Shown here in pieces: positions 1 through 9,147 of a DNA stretch of 64,000 nt. The position numbers were made by a program, and so were the translations under genes. Positions within the stretch are counted from its first letter, which is position 1, and every line of letters begins with the position of its first letter. Location: contig NZ_CP117430.1 of NCBI RefSeq assembly GCF_030687395.1, positions 2,046,001-2,110,000 on the forward strand, written 5' to 3'. The stretch comes from Pseudomonas wuhanensis. GTDB lineage: Bacteria; Pseudomonadota; Gammaproteobacteria; Pseudomonadales; Pseudomonadaceae. The notes below the pieces were generated by a model. The model did not search any database. It saw only the letters and a program-made list of their open reading frames with translations, and was not told the DNA's origin.

Positions 1-1306
1 GAATGTTGAACAACAGGTTCAACGCCAGGGCGCTCAGCGTGGCCATGGCTATGCCGCTGTGGGTGATCGGGCTCATCCACATCGGCAGGTGCGCGAAAAA
101 TTCCGGGCGCACCACCGGGATCAGCCCCATGCCGATGCTCACCGCCACCAGCAATTGGTTGCGGCGGTCACCGATGTCGGCTTCCTGAAGAATCTTGATC
201 CCGGTGGCGGCGACCATGCCGAACATCGCAATCGCCGCGCCACCCAGTACCGCCGGTGGAATCGATGCCACCAGGAACGCCGCTTTCGGCAACAGGCTCA
301 GTACGATCAGCAAACCGCCGGCGACGATGGTCACTGAACGGCAGCGCACGCCGGTCATCTGCACCAGGCCGATGTTCTGGGCGAAAGAGGAGTGGGTGAA
401 GGTGTTGAAGAAACCGGCGAAAAACGAAGCGCCGGCATCACAGAGCAAGCCGCGACGCAGCATCCGTGGTGTGACGTCCTGCCCCGTGATTTTGCCCAGC
501 GCCAGGAACATCCCGGTGGACTCGACGAAGATGATCACCACCACCAGGCACATCGAAAGGATCGGTGCGAGGTGGAATTGCGGCATGCCGAAATGCAGTG
601 GCGTGACGATCTGCAGCCACGGCGCCTGGGCCATGCCGTTGAGGTCGACCATGCCGATCACGCCGCAGATGACATAGCCCAGGCACATACCGATCAGCAC
701 CGAAATGTTGACCCAGAAACCACGCATGAAGCGATGGACCAACAGAATCGTAGCCAATACCAATGCAGCGATGGCCAGGTAAACAGGCGAACCGAATTGA
801 GCCGCGTCAGCACCGCCACCGGCCCAATTCACGGCCACGGGGAACAGCGACAAACCGATCGAGGTGATGACGGTGCCGGTCACCAGCGGCGGGAAGAAGC
901 GCACGACTTTAGACATGAAAGGGGCGATGAGCATGCCGAAGAAACCGGCGGCGATGGTCGCGCCGAAGATCCCTTGCAGGCCGATGCCAGGCATCCCGGC
1001 CATGGCCACCATGCTGCCGACCGCGGCGAAACTGGCGCCCATCATCACCGGCATGCGAATGCCCATCGGGCCGATGCCCAGCGACTGGACGATGGTGGCG
1101 ATGCCAGCCACCAGCAAGTCGGCGTTGATCAGGAAGGCGATTTCTTCACGGCTCAGCCCTGCGGCCTGCCCGATGATCAGCGGCACCGCGATGGCTCCGC
1201 CGTACATCAGTAGAACGTGTTGCAGACCGACCAGGATCAGTTGCAAAAGGGGTAAACGCTGAATGGCGGGTGCGTCGGGGATGCGGGCTTCGGATAGCTC
1301 GGACAT
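1..1306 (-). CDS. NCS2-family nucleobase:cation symporter (urate/xanthine permease type), 3' end missing
   Basis: The reading frame runs open from an ATG at 1306 to the left edge, so the C-terminus is outside the window; about 435 residues are visible. It is almost entirely hydrophobic helices, with the SLGIGPMGIRMPVMMGASFA region and a later FVESTGMF segment typical of NCS2 carriers of the UacT/UraA/XanQ branch. By family it imports a purine base or urate with a cation across the inner membrane. It is the last gene of the leftward urate-degradation cluster, after puuD, which favours urate or xanthine as substrate; that choice is inference. A REP pair separates it from puuD. Confidence 0.88.
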   Translation of the reverse strand, partial: MSELSEARIPDAPAIQRLPLLQLILVGLQHVLLMYGGAIAVPLIIGQAAGLSREEIAFLINADLLVAGIATIVQSLGIGPMGIRMPVMMGASFAAVGSMVAMAGMPGIGLQGIFGATIAAGFFGMLIAPFMSKVVRFFPPLVTGTVITSIGLSLFPVAVNWAGGGADAAQFGSPVYLAIAALVLATILLVHRFMRGFWVNISVLIGMCLGYVICGVIGMVDLNGMAQAPWLQIVTPLHFGMPQFHLAPILSMCLVVVIIFVESTGMFLALGKITGQDVTPRMLRRGLLCDAGASFFAGFFNTFTHSSFAQNIGLVQMTGVRCRSVTIVAGGLLIVLSLLPKAAFLVASIPPAVLGGAAIAMFGMVAATGIKILQEADIGDRRNQLLVAVSIGMGLIPVVRPEFFAHLPMWMSPITHSGIAMATLSALALNLLFNI

Positions 1307-1395
1307 GCAACACCTCGGATCTTTTTTATTCTTGTGATTTACAGCCGCAGTGCTGCTGGCAGCTGTTTTCTAATCAGGTGGACCGCGTTGCGGCC

Positions 1396-1461
1396 AATCG
1401 CAGGCAAGCCAGCTCCCACACAGGCAATGCAAACCCTGTGGGAGCGAGGCTTGCCCGCGAA
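1396..1461. repeat. REP doublet (REPIN-like inverted pair) A
   Basis: Two inverted copies of the Pseudomonas REP core (GCGGGCAAGCC...GCTCCCACA) face each other across about 16 bp between puuD and the NCS2 permease gene. The left arm is diverged (CAGGCAAGCCAGCTCCCACA). Such pairs are non-coding hairpins mobilised by host RAYT transposases and may stabilise or end transcripts. Confidence 0.85.
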
Positions 1462-1472
1462 GCTTTTGCTAC

Positions 1473-2777
1473 TTATTGGGTTTGGGCCCCCTGCACAATC
1501 CACGCACCAATCAAGTCACGCTCCTGCTGGGTCATCTGGGTGATGTTGCCCAGTGGCATGATCTGGCTGGCAACAGCCTGGGCCTGGATGCGCGGGGCCT
1601 GGAGCTTGATCTGCTCGGGGGTATCGAACATCACGCCCGCCGGCGCCGCGCTGAACAGCGGGCTGGTGGGTTTGGCCGAATGGCAGACCGTGCAGCGCTC
1701 CTGGATCACGTCGTGCACCTTGTCGAAGGCAGGACCGGCATTTGATGCCTGGGCGGGTGCAGTTTCAGGGGCCGCCGCCGGTGCAGCTTCAGCCGGTTTC
1801 TTGCCGCCGCCCAGGGCGGTTTCCGGCAGCGGCTGGTACTCGATGGTCCCAGGTGCCTTGGCCACTTCAGGGGCACTGGACATCGGCGCCGGCCCGGTCA
1901 CGTAGGCCAGGCAGATCATGCCGACCGCCGCAGCGGGCAGGGTCCAGGCAAACTTGTGGCTGTCATGACGGGTGTTGAAGTAGTGACGCACCAACACCGC
2001 CAGCACCGCGATCCCGGCCAGGATCAGCCAGTTGTATTGGCTGCCGTAGGTGCTCGGGAAGTGGTTGCTGATCATGATGAACAGCACCGGCAAGGTGAAG
2101 TAGTTGTTGTGCCGCGAGCGCAGCAAGCCTTTGGCCGGCAGCGCCGGATCGGGCGTGCGGTTCTCGGCAATCGCTGCCACCAAGGCGCGCTGCGCTGGCA
2201 TGATGATGCGGAACACGTTGCCGACCATGATGGTGCCGATGATCGCGCCGACGTGCAGGTACGCACCACGACCGCTGAACACTTTGCTGAAGCCGTAAGC
2301 AGCGCCAATGATCAGCACAAACAGGATGAAGCCTAGCAGGGCAGGGCGCTTGCCCAGGGCCGAGTCGCAGAGGAAGGAGTAGACAAACCATCCGACGAAC
2401 AGCGACCCGATGCCCAGCAGAACACCTTCAGGGCCGGTCAGGCTGCTGCCTGGAGCGAGCAGGTACAGCGTCGGGTTGGAGTAGAACACCACGCACAGCA
2501 GCGCGACCCCCGACAGCCAGGTGAAGTAGGCTTCCCATTTGAACCAGTGCAGGTTGTCCGGCATGGTCGGTGGAGCCAGTTTGTATTTTTCCAGATGGTA
2601 GATACCGCCGCCGTGGATCGCCCACAAATCGCCCGCCAGCCCGTTTTTCGGGTTGACCCGGTTGAGGTTGTTTTCCAGCCAGACGAAATAGAACGACGCG
2701 CCGATCCAGGCCACGCCAGTGATCATGTGAACCCAGCGCACGCTCAGGTTCAGCCATTCCAACAGATGTGCTTCCAC
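1473..2777 (-). CDS. puuD: Urate hydroxylase PuuD (membrane urate oxidase with cytochrome c domain)
   Basis: This 434-residue protein opens with eight or so membrane helices of the urate oxidase N-terminal family (the start MEAHLLEWLNLSVRWVHMI is characteristic) and ends with a cytochrome c domain carrying a single haem site, C362-T-V-C365-H366, with a candidate axial Met in IMPLG near residue 405. A Pro/Ala-rich linker joins the two parts. By family it oxidises urate to 5-hydroxyisourate at the inner membrane and passes electrons to the respiratory chain, so it replaces soluble uricase. It follows allA by 50 bp in the same leftward cluster, and its product is the substrate of UraH, encoded at the cluster's other end. 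Confidence 0.95.
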   Translation of the reverse strand: MEAHLLEWLNLSVRWVHMITGVAWIGASFYFVWLENNLNRVNPKNGLAGDLWAIHGGGIYHLEKYKLAPPTMPDNLHWFKWEAYFTWLSGVALLCVVFYSNPTLYLLAPGSSLTGPEGVLLGIGSLFVGWFVYSFLCDSALGKRPALLGFILFVLIIGAAYGFSKVFSGRGAYLHVGAIIGTIMVGNVFRIIMPAQRALVAAIAENRTPDPALPAKGLLRSRHNNYFTLPVLFIMISNHFPSTYGSQYNWLILAGIAVLAVLVRHYFNTRHDSHKFAWTLPAAAVGMICLAYVTGPAPMSSAPEVAKAPGTIEYQPLPETALGGGKKPAEAAPAAAPETAPAQASNAGPAFDKVHDVIQERCTVCHSAKPTSPLFSAAPAGVMFDTPEQIKLQAPRIQAQAVASQIMPLGNITQMTQQERDLIGAWIVQGAQTQ

Positions 2778-2827
2778 AGTCTTTACCTCTCGCCTGTCAC
2801 TCTGTCGTCGAGTGATCAGACCTTCTC

Positions 2828-3331
2828 TTATTGGTGGGGGGCGAGGATCAAACGCTCATCCTCTTTGAAAAAATGCTCATCGCAGTTATTGCCTGTGCCA
2901 CTGCGATCAACCACCAGGAAGTCATCCCGCTTTTCGATCGTCAGCACCGGATGGTGCCAAACGCCGCGATGGTAATTAATGCCCTGCCTGCCGTTGGTGA
3001 CGAAGGCGCGGACCAAGCCTGATACAGGTACATCGCCAAGTGGCGCGACCACGATCAGAAAGGGGTTGCCGAGCAGCGGAATGAAAGCCTGGCTGCCCAG
3101 CGGGTGACGCTCCAGCATGCAGATGGTCAGCGGCATGTCCTGCGCGTCGGCGCGGAAGATGCTGATGATCGCCTTGTCCTCTGGCGTGGCGGTTTCGACC
3201 ACAGCCAGTTTGTGAAAGCGCATGGTCGAACCGTTGTTGATCATGAAGTGATCGCTGCCGTCGGTTTCGATCACGTCACCGAAAGGGGCGAAGGCTTCTT
3301 TGGTCAGCGGTTCAATCGTCAATGTGCGCAT
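2828..3331 (-). CDS. allA: Ureidoglycolate lyase AllA
   Basis: The 167-residue protein starting MRTLTIEPLTKEAFAPFGDV is a cupin-fold ureidoglycolate lyase, which releases glyoxylate and urea as the last step of the allantoin branch in this cluster. The frame stays open 28 codons further upstream, but that part runs into a REP doublet and reads like noise, so the ATG at 3331 is chosen; length then matches the family. HMINNGSTMRFH near the N-terminus and PNAAIWH-like sequence (here HRGVWHHP) near residue 125 fit the cupin core. It lies between alc and puuD. Confidence 0.93.
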   Translation of the reverse strand: MRTLTIEPLTKEAFAPFGDVIETDGSDHFMINNGSTMRFHKLAVVETATPEDKAIISIFRADAQDMPLTICMLERHPLGSQAFIPLLGNPFLIVVAPLGDVPVSGLVRAFVTNGRQGINYHRGVWHHPVLTIEKRDDFLVVDRSGTGNNCDEHFFKEDERLILAPHQ

Positions 3332-3374
3332 GCTGGTCTTCTTATCCAAATTCTGTGTTGTTTGTTCTATCGCC

Positions 3375-3446
3375 ATCGCGGGCAAGCCCGCTCCCACAGG
3401 TTTTGTGAACGCCACAATTCCTTGTGGGAGCGGGCTTGCCCGCGAT
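3375..3446. repeat. REP doublet (REPIN-like inverted pair) B
   Basis: Inverted REP copies (ATCGCGGGCAAGCCCGCTCC and its reverse complement) occupy most of the 126-bp spacer between alc and allA. Both arms are close to the consensus. The spurious upstream extension of the allA frame passes through it. Confidence 0.92.
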
Positions 3447-3457
3447 TGGGGCGACGC

Positions 3458-4453
3458 TTATTTAACGACCTTGCCGAGGACTCGCAGGCGGCTCACACCA
3501 CCATCCGGGAACACGTTCAGGCGGATGTGGGTGATCGGGCCCAATGCCTTGATCTGCTCGGCGAAGGTGTGTTCGGCGTGCATTTCCAGCTTCTGGCTTG
3601 GCAGCAGTTCGCGCCAGAACAGCGATTGGGTTTCGATCTGGCTGTCGGTGCCGCCCTTCACGAATGCACCCTGGATCGAACAGGTGTCCGGGTAGTTGCC
3701 CTTGAAGTGCAGGGTGTCGACGATGACTTTCTCGATCTCGCCCGCATGGCCCAGCGCGACGATCACCCAGTCATTGCCCGGCGTACGACGACGTGCGGTT
3801 TCCCAGCCGTCGCCCATGTTGATGCCACGGCCCGGGTTGAGGATGTTGCTCATGCGGCCGAAGTGTTCGTCGGAGCAGGCGAGGGCGCGACCGCCGTTCA
3901 GGGCTGCAGCCAGGTCGACTTGTTCGTTGTCGCCAACGGCCGACCAGTCGCGGAACGGAATGCCGTACACGCGCAGACGGGCCACGCCGCCATCCGGGTA
4001 GATGTTGAAGCGCAGATGGCTGAACGCCTGGTCATTGTTGATTTCGTGGTAGTGGTGGCTGTTGCCTTGCAACTCGACGGCCGACAGCACTTCAGTCCAC
4101 TGGGTGTTTTCGTCCGGCTCGCCCGAGGACAGGAAGCAGGCTTCCAGGGAGGCCGATGGCGGGTAGTTGCCGGTGAAGAATGAAGTGTCGATGTCCACGC
4201 CTTTGATCGAGCCCGGTACGCCCAGGCGGATCACCGCGCTGTCGTAGCCTTCGAAGCGCTTGCGGCGCGACTCCCAGCCGTCCATCCACTTGCCGTTGTC
4301 ATCGAACACGCCCTCTTTCCACACGGCTGGGGTCGGTTGGAACAGACGGTTGGCGTCTGCGAACCAGTCATCGGTGACCGAGATGATTTTGGTGCCCAGA
4401 CGGGCGTCGGCCAGGTTGACGAACTTCTCGAAAGGTACGGCGTAAGCTTTCAT
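3458..4453 (-). CDS. alc: Allantoicase
   Basis: The 331-residue protein hydrolyses allantoate to ureidoglycolate and urea. It shows the internal duplication of allantoicases: a D-T-x-F-x-G-N-Y-P segment appears near residue 88 ([12 protein letters not shown]) and again near 245 ([12 protein letters not shown]), one per jelly-roll domain. Length matches the family, and the ATG at 4453 starts [20 protein letters not shown], a standard N-terminus. It lies 90 bp downstream of uraD and upstream of allA in the same direction, which is its expected pathway position. Confidence 0.95.
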   Translation of the reverse strand: MKAYAVPFEKFVNLADARLGTKIISVTDDWFADANRLFQPTPAVWKEGVFDDNGKWMDGWESRRKRFEGYDSAVIRLGVPGSIKGVDIDTSFFTGNYPPSASLEACFLSSGEPDENTQWTEVLSAVELQGNSHHYHEINNDQAFSHLRFNIYPDGGVARLRVYGIPFRDWSAVGDNEQVDLAAALNGGRALACSDEHFGRMSNILNPGRGINMGDGWETARRRTPGNDWVIVALGHAGEIEKVIVDTLHFKGNYPDTCSIQGAFVKGGTDSQIETQSLFWRELLPSQKLEMHAEHTFAEQIKALGPITHIRLNVFPDGGVSRLRVLGKVVK

Positions 4454-4543
4454 TCTTCTTGTCTGCCTTTAATAAGTTGGCTTGGGATGCTTGCAGGGCC
4501 CTGGGCTCGTTCTGCGTTCGGGAACTTGCTCGGGCCAAGATCG

Positions 4544-5059
4544 CTATAGGGTCAGTAATCGGAACAGGGCAATCTTGTTGATCTCCGCCAGCGCGCATTT
4601 GAATTCGGTGTCGACCGAGTTGTGAATGCGCGTTTCGAACGCTGCGAGGATCTGATGCCGGTTGCTGCCTTTTACCGCCATGATGAAGGGAAACTTGAAC
4701 TTGGCTTTGTAGGCGTCGTTCAGCTCGGTGAAGCGCTGGAACTCTTCGGCCGTGCATTGGTGAATACCCGCGCCAGACTGTTCTTCAGTGCTGGCTGCGG
4801 TAAGCTGGCCCTGGACGGCGGCTTTGCCGGCCAGGTCCGGGTGAGCGTTGATCAAGGCCAATTGGCTGTCGTGATCAGCGCTCAACAGGATGTCGCTCAT
4901 GCGCTGGTGCAGGGTTTCGATCTCGTCGATCGAAGCGTCCTGGCCCAGGTCGAAGGCCTTCTCGGCCACCCATGGCGAATGTTCGTAGATGTCGGCGAAG
5001 GCGGCGACAAACGCGTCGCGGCTCAGGGTCGATGGCTTCAGGGTTTGGAAGTGGCTCAT
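4544..5059 (-). CDS. uraD: OHCU decarboxylase UraD
   Basis: This 171-residue protein starts MSHFQTLKPSTLSRDAFVAA and carries the HPDLAGK motif (H is the catalytic residue) and the following SAGI-type helix of 2-oxo-4-hydroxy-4-carboxy-5-ureidoimidazoline decarboxylases. It converts OHCU, made by UraH, to S-allantoin. The start ATG at 5059 overlaps the puuE stop as ATGA, so the two are translationally coupled; the longer open frame upstream lies inside puuE and is rejected. Confidence 0.95.
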   Translation of the reverse strand: MSHFQTLKPSTLSRDAFVAAFADIYEHSPWVAEKAFDLGQDASIDEIETLHQRMSDILLSADHDSQLALINAHPDLAGKAAVQGQLTAASTEEQSGAGIHQCTAEEFQRFTELNDAYKAKFKFPFIMAVKGSNRHQILAAFETRIHNSVDTEFKCALAEINKIALFRLLTL

Positions 5060-5982
5060 TTCGCGGCCCCTTGATACGGGTGGGTTTGGTGCCAGTGGCG
5101 AGCGATGTCGACGCGACGGCTGAACCACACCTGTTCATGACTTTTAGCGTATTCGATAAAGCGTTTGAGCGAGGCCAGACGCGCCGGACGGCCGATCAGG
5201 CGGCAGTGCAGGCCGATCGACAACATCTTCGGTGCTTCGGCGCCTTCGGCGTACAGCACATCGAACGCGTCTTTCAGGTATTCAAAGAAATCGTCGCCCT
5301 TGTTGAAGCCTTGGACCTGGGTGAAGCGCATGTCATTGGTGTCCAGGGTGTAGGGGATCACCAGGTGCGGCTTGCCAGTCGGGTTATTCGGTTCCCAGTA
5401 GGGCAGGTCGTCGTCGTAAGTGTCGCAGTCGTAGAGGAATCCGCCTTCTTCCATCACCAGTCGACGGGTGTTCGGGCCAGTGCGGCCGGTATACCAGCCC
5501 AGTGGGCGCTCGCCGGTGATTTCGGTGAGGATGCGGATCGCTTCGAGCATGTGCTCGCGTTCCTGCGCTTCGTCCATGTACTGGTAGTCGATCCAGCGGT
5601 AGCCGTGGCTGCAGATCTCGTGGCCGGCATCGACCATGGCGCGGATCACGTCCGGGTGGCGCTGGGCGGCCATGGCCACGGCGAAGATGGTCAGCGGAAT
5701 GTCGAATTCCTTGAACAGTTTCAGAATCCGCCAGACGCCGGCGCGGCTGCCATACTCGTAAAGGGATTCCATGCTCATGTTGCGCTCGCCTTGCAGCGGC
5801 TGCGCGGAAACCATTTCCGAGAGGAAAGCTTCGGACTCTTTATCGCCGTGCAGGATATTGCGCTCGCCACCTTCCTCGTAATTGAGCACGAAGGACAGCG
5901 CGATGCGGGCATTGCCCGGCCAGTGTGGGTGAGGAGGGTTACTGCCGTAACCGATCAGGTCGCGTGGATAGTCAGCGCTCAC
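5056..5982 (-). CDS. puuE: Allantoinase PuuE (polysaccharide-deacetylase type)
   Basis: PuuE hydrolyses allantoin to allantoate and belongs to the NodB/polysaccharide-deacetylase fold, not the classical metal-dependent amidohydrolase allantoinases. Visible markers are DLIGYGSNPPHPHWPG at the N-terminus, an EICSHGYRW segment and WYTGRTGPNTRRL. An ATG 12 codons upstream (6018) exists, but the GTG at 5982 gives the usual 308-residue protein and has an AAGGA Shine-Dalgarno 8-9 nt before it, so GTG is chosen. It is the first gene of the leftward cluster and is coupled to uraD by a 4-bp overlap. A TTGTATACAA palindrome lies about 100 bp upstream. Confidence 0.95.
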   Translation of the reverse strand: MSADYPRDLIGYGSNPPHPHWPGNARIALSFVLNYEEGGERNILHGDKESEAFLSEMVSAQPLQGERNMSMESLYEYGSRAGVWRILKLFKEFDIPLTIFAVAMAAQRHPDVIRAMVDAGHEICSHGYRWIDYQYMDEAQEREHMLEAIRILTEITGERPLGWYTGRTGPNTRRLVMEEGGFLYDCDTYDDDLPYWEPNNPTGKPHLVIPYTLDTNDMRFTQVQGFNKGDDFFEYLKDAFDVLYAEGAEAPKMLSIGLHCRLIGRPARLASLKRFIEYAKSHEQVWFSRRVDIARHWHQTHPYQGAAK

Positions 5983-6081
5983 TGCAGTCTTCCTTCTTGT
6001 TCGTGTCGACTTGGTCAAAGTCAGGGTGTGTGTGGCGGCCTGGTGATGAGAGGGCAGGCTGGCGTCACAGCGATGAGGTGA

Positions 6082-6091
6082 TTGTATACAA
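6082..6091. promoter_or_regulatory. Palindromic operator candidate upstream of puuE
   Basis: TTGTATACAA is a perfect 10-bp palindrome about 100 bp upstream of the puuE GTG. The same core recurs before uraH and the AzgA-type permease gene. The form resembles sites bound by FadR-subfamily GntR repressors; the identity of the regulator is inference. Confidence 0.55.
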
Positions 6092-6275
6092 CTTTATGTT
6101 CACTTTGTAAGCCTGATTTTTTGCATTTTTTACTGACTGCCCGCTTTGCAGCGTACTGCAAGAAACCTGCCTGAGTGGTCAGCTAATGGATGGAAGGTCC
6201 GCTGATCTCATGGTTCGGCACAAGATTGACTGGCAAACCCCTCATGACGGCAGTAGCGATAAAAATGTCGTTTTT

Positions 6276-6287
6276 ATTGTGTACAAT
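6276..6287. promoter_or_regulatory. Palindromic operator candidate upstream of uraH
   Basis: ATTGTGTACAAT is a 12-bp palindrome with only the two central bases unpaired, 130 bp before uraH. It shares the TTGT-N2-ACAA skeleton with the puuE-side site. Confidence 0.5.
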
Positions 6288-6417
6288 TTTTTTGAAAAAT
6301 GTCTTAATCAGTCGCTCGCCGCAGCTTTTCGTGCTCCGAAACGGTGCGGTCTCCTTTTCAACTGACTTCGGGAGGCGCGAGGTCTGACTGCTCCACGCAG
6401 GCAGGCGCGCAGAATCA

Positions 6418-6771
6418 ATGGGACGTTTGACTACACACGTTTTGGACGCTGCACACGGTTGCCCGGGCAGTTCGATCAAGGTCGAGTTGTACCGCGTTGA
6501 AGGTTCGCAGCTGGAATTGGTCGCCACTGCGCTCACCAACAGCGATGGCCGTGTCGATTCGCCGCTGCTGCAAGGGGATGACTATCGGTCCGGGGTCTAT
6601 CAGCTTCAGTTTCACGCGGGCGATTACTACCGCGCCCGTGGGGTTCAGTTGCCTGAGCCTGCGTTCCTGGATGTGGTGGTGCTGCGTTTCGGCATCTCTG
6701 CGGAACAGGATCACTACCATGTGCCGTTGTTGATTTCGCCGTACAGTTATTCCACGTATCGAGGCAGTTGA
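6418..6771 (+). CDS. uraH: 5-hydroxyisourate hydrolase UraH (transthyretin-like)
   Basis: The 117-residue protein begins MGRLTTHVLDAAHGCPG and ends with the diagnostic YRGS tetrapeptide of transthyretin-related HIU hydrolases. H7 and the C-terminal YRGS tail are active-site elements in this family. It converts the PuuD product 5-hydroxyisourate to OHCU, the UraD substrate. It is divergent from puuE and monocistronic, with a strong terminator 60 bp downstream. Confidence 0.96.
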   Translation: MGRLTTHVLDAAHGCPGSSIKVELYRVEGSQLELVATALTNSDGRVDSPLLQGDDYRSGVYQLQFHAGDYYRARGVQLPEPAFLDVVVLRFGISAEQDHYHVPLLISPYSYSTYRGS

Positions 6772-6830
6772 TCCCCCAAGCAGCTGCCTCCTCCGAGAAG
6801 CGACTGCGCATATAGCTTCTTTGGTCTTTC

Positions 6831-6857
6831 GCCCGCTCACACTGCGGGCTTTTTTTG
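6831..6857 (+). terminator. Rho-independent terminator after uraH
   Basis: GCCCGC and GCGGGC pair across a 7-nt loop and are followed by a run of seven T. It sits 60 bp past the uraH stop. Confidence 0.85.
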
Positions 6858-6888
6858 CCTTTAGAAATGTGCTGACGGGTCTGGCGCC

Positions 6889-6960
6889 ATCGCGGGCAAG
6901 CCCGCTCCCACAGTGAACTGTTGCGTTCACAGGACCTGTGGGAGCGGGCTTGCCCGCGAA
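6889..6960. repeat. REP doublet (REPIN-like inverted pair) C
   Basis: Two near-consensus REP arms face each other between the uraH terminator and the end of the LysE-family gene. The spacer has its own small inverted repeat (GTGAAC...GTTCAC). Confidence 0.92.
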
Positions 6961-6970
6961 GCTCTTGCTT

Positions 6971-7597
6971 TTAACGGCTCAACAACGATGCCGTACCAGC
7001 CCCGCTAAACAACCCCGCACTCACCCGATTAAACCAGCTCTGCCCCTTGCCGCTACGCAAATACCGCGCCGCGCCATGAGCCCCCAGCCCATAAGCCAGC
7101 TTGCACAGCAAATCCAGCACGGTCCAGGTGACAATCATCACCAGCAACTGCGGCAGGAACGGTTGCTCGGCACTCAAAAACTGCGGCAGGAAAGCGGCGA
7201 AGAACAAAATGTCTTTCGGATTACTCGCGCCGAGCATGAACGCGCGCCCGAACAGTGCGCGAAAGCGTGGCACCGGCGCAGCCTGGGGCACTTCGGCGCC
7301 TTGGGATGGCTGACGCGATTGCTGCCAGCTCTGCCAGGCGAGGTAGAACAGGTACAGCGCACCGACGATTTTCAGGGCGCTGAACAGCTGTTCCGACGCC
7401 AGCAACAATGCGCCCAAGCCAAGCGCCGAAGCACTGAGCAGGCAGATCGACGCAATCACGCCTCCCAGAAATGCCGGGTAAGAACGGCGTAAGCCGTAAT
7501 TCAGACTGTTGCTGATCATCAGCAAAGACAGTGGCCCCGGGATCAGGATTACCACCAGCGCAGCGCCGCTGAACAGCAGCCAGGTTTCCAGACTCAT
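6971..7597 (-). CDS. LysE-family amino-acid exporter
   Basis: This 208-residue protein has about six membrane helices and the LysE/RhtB signature near the N-terminus (GAALVVILIPGPLSLLMISN), where G-P-G/P-L is conserved. By family it exports an amino acid or related metabolite across the inner membrane; the substrate cannot be told. The ATG at 7597 is chosen over one ten codons upstream because GGGAGG lies 7 nt before it. It reads toward the REP pair and has no obvious operon partner. Confidence 0.88.
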   Translation of the reverse strand: MSLETWLLFSGAALVVILIPGPLSLLMISNSLNYGLRRSYPAFLGGVIASICLLSASALGLGALLLASEQLFSALKIVGALYLFYLAWQSWQQSRQPSQGAEVPQAAPVPRFRALFGRAFMLGASNPKDILFFAAFLPQFLSAEQPFLPQLLVMIVTWTVLDLLCKLAYGLGAHGAARYLRSGKGQSWFNRVSAGLFSGAGTASLLSR

Positions 7598-7616
7598 CAC
7601 TTTCCTCCCTATGCAC

Positions 7617-7644
7617 AAAAGCCCCACCCGACGGGGTGAGGCTG
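7617..7644 (-). terminator. Rho-independent terminator after the AzgA-type permease gene
   Basis: On the minus strand a GC-rich stem (GCCTCACCCC with GGGTGGGGC) is followed by TTTTG. It lies 25 bp past the permease stop and just before the LysE-family gene. Confidence 0.75.
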
Positions 7645-7669
7645 GTTTGAAACGCGTACCGCGTGACGC

Positions 7670-9019
7670 TTACAAGAAAATGAACTTGGCGATGAAGATC
7701 GCGCAGAGCACCCACAGGCTGACGGAAATTTCCTTGTACTTACCGGTGCCGGCCTTCAGCGCCACGTAGGTGATGAAGCCCAGCGCGATGCCGTCGGCGA
7801 CCGAGAAGGTCAGCGGCATCATGATCGCGGTAACGATCGCCGGGATGCTGTCGGTCGCTTCGTCCCATTCGATGTGCGCCATGCCGCCCATCATCAGCAT
7901 CGCCACATAAATCAGCGCACCGGCGGTGGCGTAAGCGGGGATCATGCCAGCCAGCGGTGCAAAAAACATTGCGGCAATAAATAGCACACCTACGGTCACA
8001 GCGGTAAGACCAGTCCGACCACCCGCCGCTACGCCAGCAGCACTTTCCACGTAGCTGGTCACCGGCGGAACGCCGACCACCGCACCGAACACGCTGGAGG
8101 CACTGTCGGCTTTGAGGGCGCGGGAAAGGTTTTCGATCTTGCCGTCGGCGTTCACCAGGCCGGCGCGCTGTGCGACACCCATCAAGGTGCCGGCCGTGTC
8201 GAACATGTGCACGAAGAGGAAGGCCAGCACCACGCTGATCATGCTGATGTTGAACACGCCGGCGACGTCCATGGCCATCCAGGTCGGCGCCAGGCTCGGC
8301 GGGGCGGACATGATGCCCCCGTAGTTCACCAGGCCCAGGCCCCAACCGGCCAGGGTCACGGTAATAATGCTGATGAGAATCGCGCCGAATACTTTGTGGT
8401 AGCTCAGGACCGCAATCATCAAGAAGCAGATGGCCGCCAGTAGAGGGCCAGGTTCACGCAGGGAGCCGAGCTTGATCAGAGTGGCCGGGCTATCGACGAC
8501 GATACCCGCGGTTTTCAAACCGATCAGCCCCAGAAACAGGCCCACACCGGCGCCCATGGCAAAGCGCAAACTCACTGGAATGCTATTGAGCAGCCATTCA
8601 CGAATCCGGGAAAAGGTCAGGAACATGAACAACACACCGGAGACGAACACCGCACCGAGCGCGGTTTCCCAGTTGTAGCCCATGGTGCCGACCACGGTGT
8701 AGGTGAAGAACGCGTTCAGGCCCATGCCCGGCGCCAGCCCGACCGGCCAGTTGGCGTACAGCCCCATCAGCAGGCAACCCAGCGCGGCGGCGATGCAGGT
8801 GGCGACGAACGCCGCACCGTGGTCGATGCCGGCATCGGCCATGATGTTCGGGTTGACGAAGATGATGTAAGCCATGGTGATGAAGGTTGTCAGACCGGCA
8901 ATCAGCTCGGTCTTCACCGTGGTGCCGTGCAAGCTGAGTTTGAAGATGCGCTCCAGCCAGCCATTGCGTAATGGCGGCGAGAGATCCAGCGTCGAGGCTT
9001 CGGATTTGCGGCTTTCCAC
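7670..9019 (-). CDS. AzgA-type NCS2 purine permease (adenine/guanine/hypoxanthine)
   Basis: The 449-residue membrane protein starts with a soluble stretch and then the hallmark of the AzgA/GhxP branch: TELIAGLTTFITMAYIIFVNP near residue 37, then GLAPGMGLNAFFTYTVV near 95. By family it imports adenine, guanine or hypoxanthine with protons across the inner membrane. It belongs to a different NCS2 subfamily from the permease at the window start, so the locus covers both oxidised purines and bases. A TTTGTATACAAA palindrome about 130 bp upstream matches the operator candidates at puuE and uraH and suggests co-regulation. Confidence 0.93.
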   Translation of the reverse strand: MESRKSEASTLDLSPPLRNGWLERIFKLSLHGTTVKTELIAGLTTFITMAYIIFVNPNIMADAGIDHGAAFVATCIAAALGCLLMGLYANWPVGLAPGMGLNAFFTYTVVGTMGYNWETALGAVFVSGVLFMFLTFSRIREWLLNSIPVSLRFAMGAGVGLFLGLIGLKTAGIVVDSPATLIKLGSLREPGPLLAAICFLMIAVLSYHKVFGAILISIITVTLAGWGLGLVNYGGIMSAPPSLAPTWMAMDVAGVFNISMISVVLAFLFVHMFDTAGTLMGVAQRAGLVNADGKIENLSRALKADSASSVFGAVVGVPPVTSYVESAAGVAAGGRTGLTAVTVGVLFIAAMFFAPLAGMIPAYATAGALIYVAMLMMGGMAHIEWDEATDSIPAIVTAIMMPLTFSVADGIALGFITYVALKAGTGKYKEISVSLWVLCAIFIAKFIFL

Positions 9020-9147
9020 AGCGAGTACTCCTCAAGAGTTTTATTGTTATTTCCAGGGCCGGACCCATGAGGGTGGCAGCGACCCTTTGAGGTGCTTGCG
9101 AATTTGTTGACCTGTTGGTCAGGAACTCGCACGAAACGAATTATGCT

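Larger units (their letters stand above)
5983..6417. promoter_or_regulatory. Divergent regulatory region between puuE and uraH
   Basis: This 435-bp AT-rich spacer separates two divergent purine-degradation genes and holds no convincing gene; the open frames in it are short and lack family features. It contains two TTGT-N2-ACAA palindromes, one toward puuE and one toward uraH, and must hold both promoters. The whole stretch is visibly less GC-rich than the flanking genes. Confidence 0.7.

Noticed and set aside
6183..6539. 118-residue minus-strand frame across the uraH promoter
   Set aside because: It crosses the operator region and the uraH coding start. Composition is not protein-like.
8861..9060. 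Purine riboswitch before the AzgA-type permease gene
   Set aside because: No conserved purine-aptamer core can be found in the leader, and such riboswitches are rare in Pseudomonas. A palindromic operator explains the position better.
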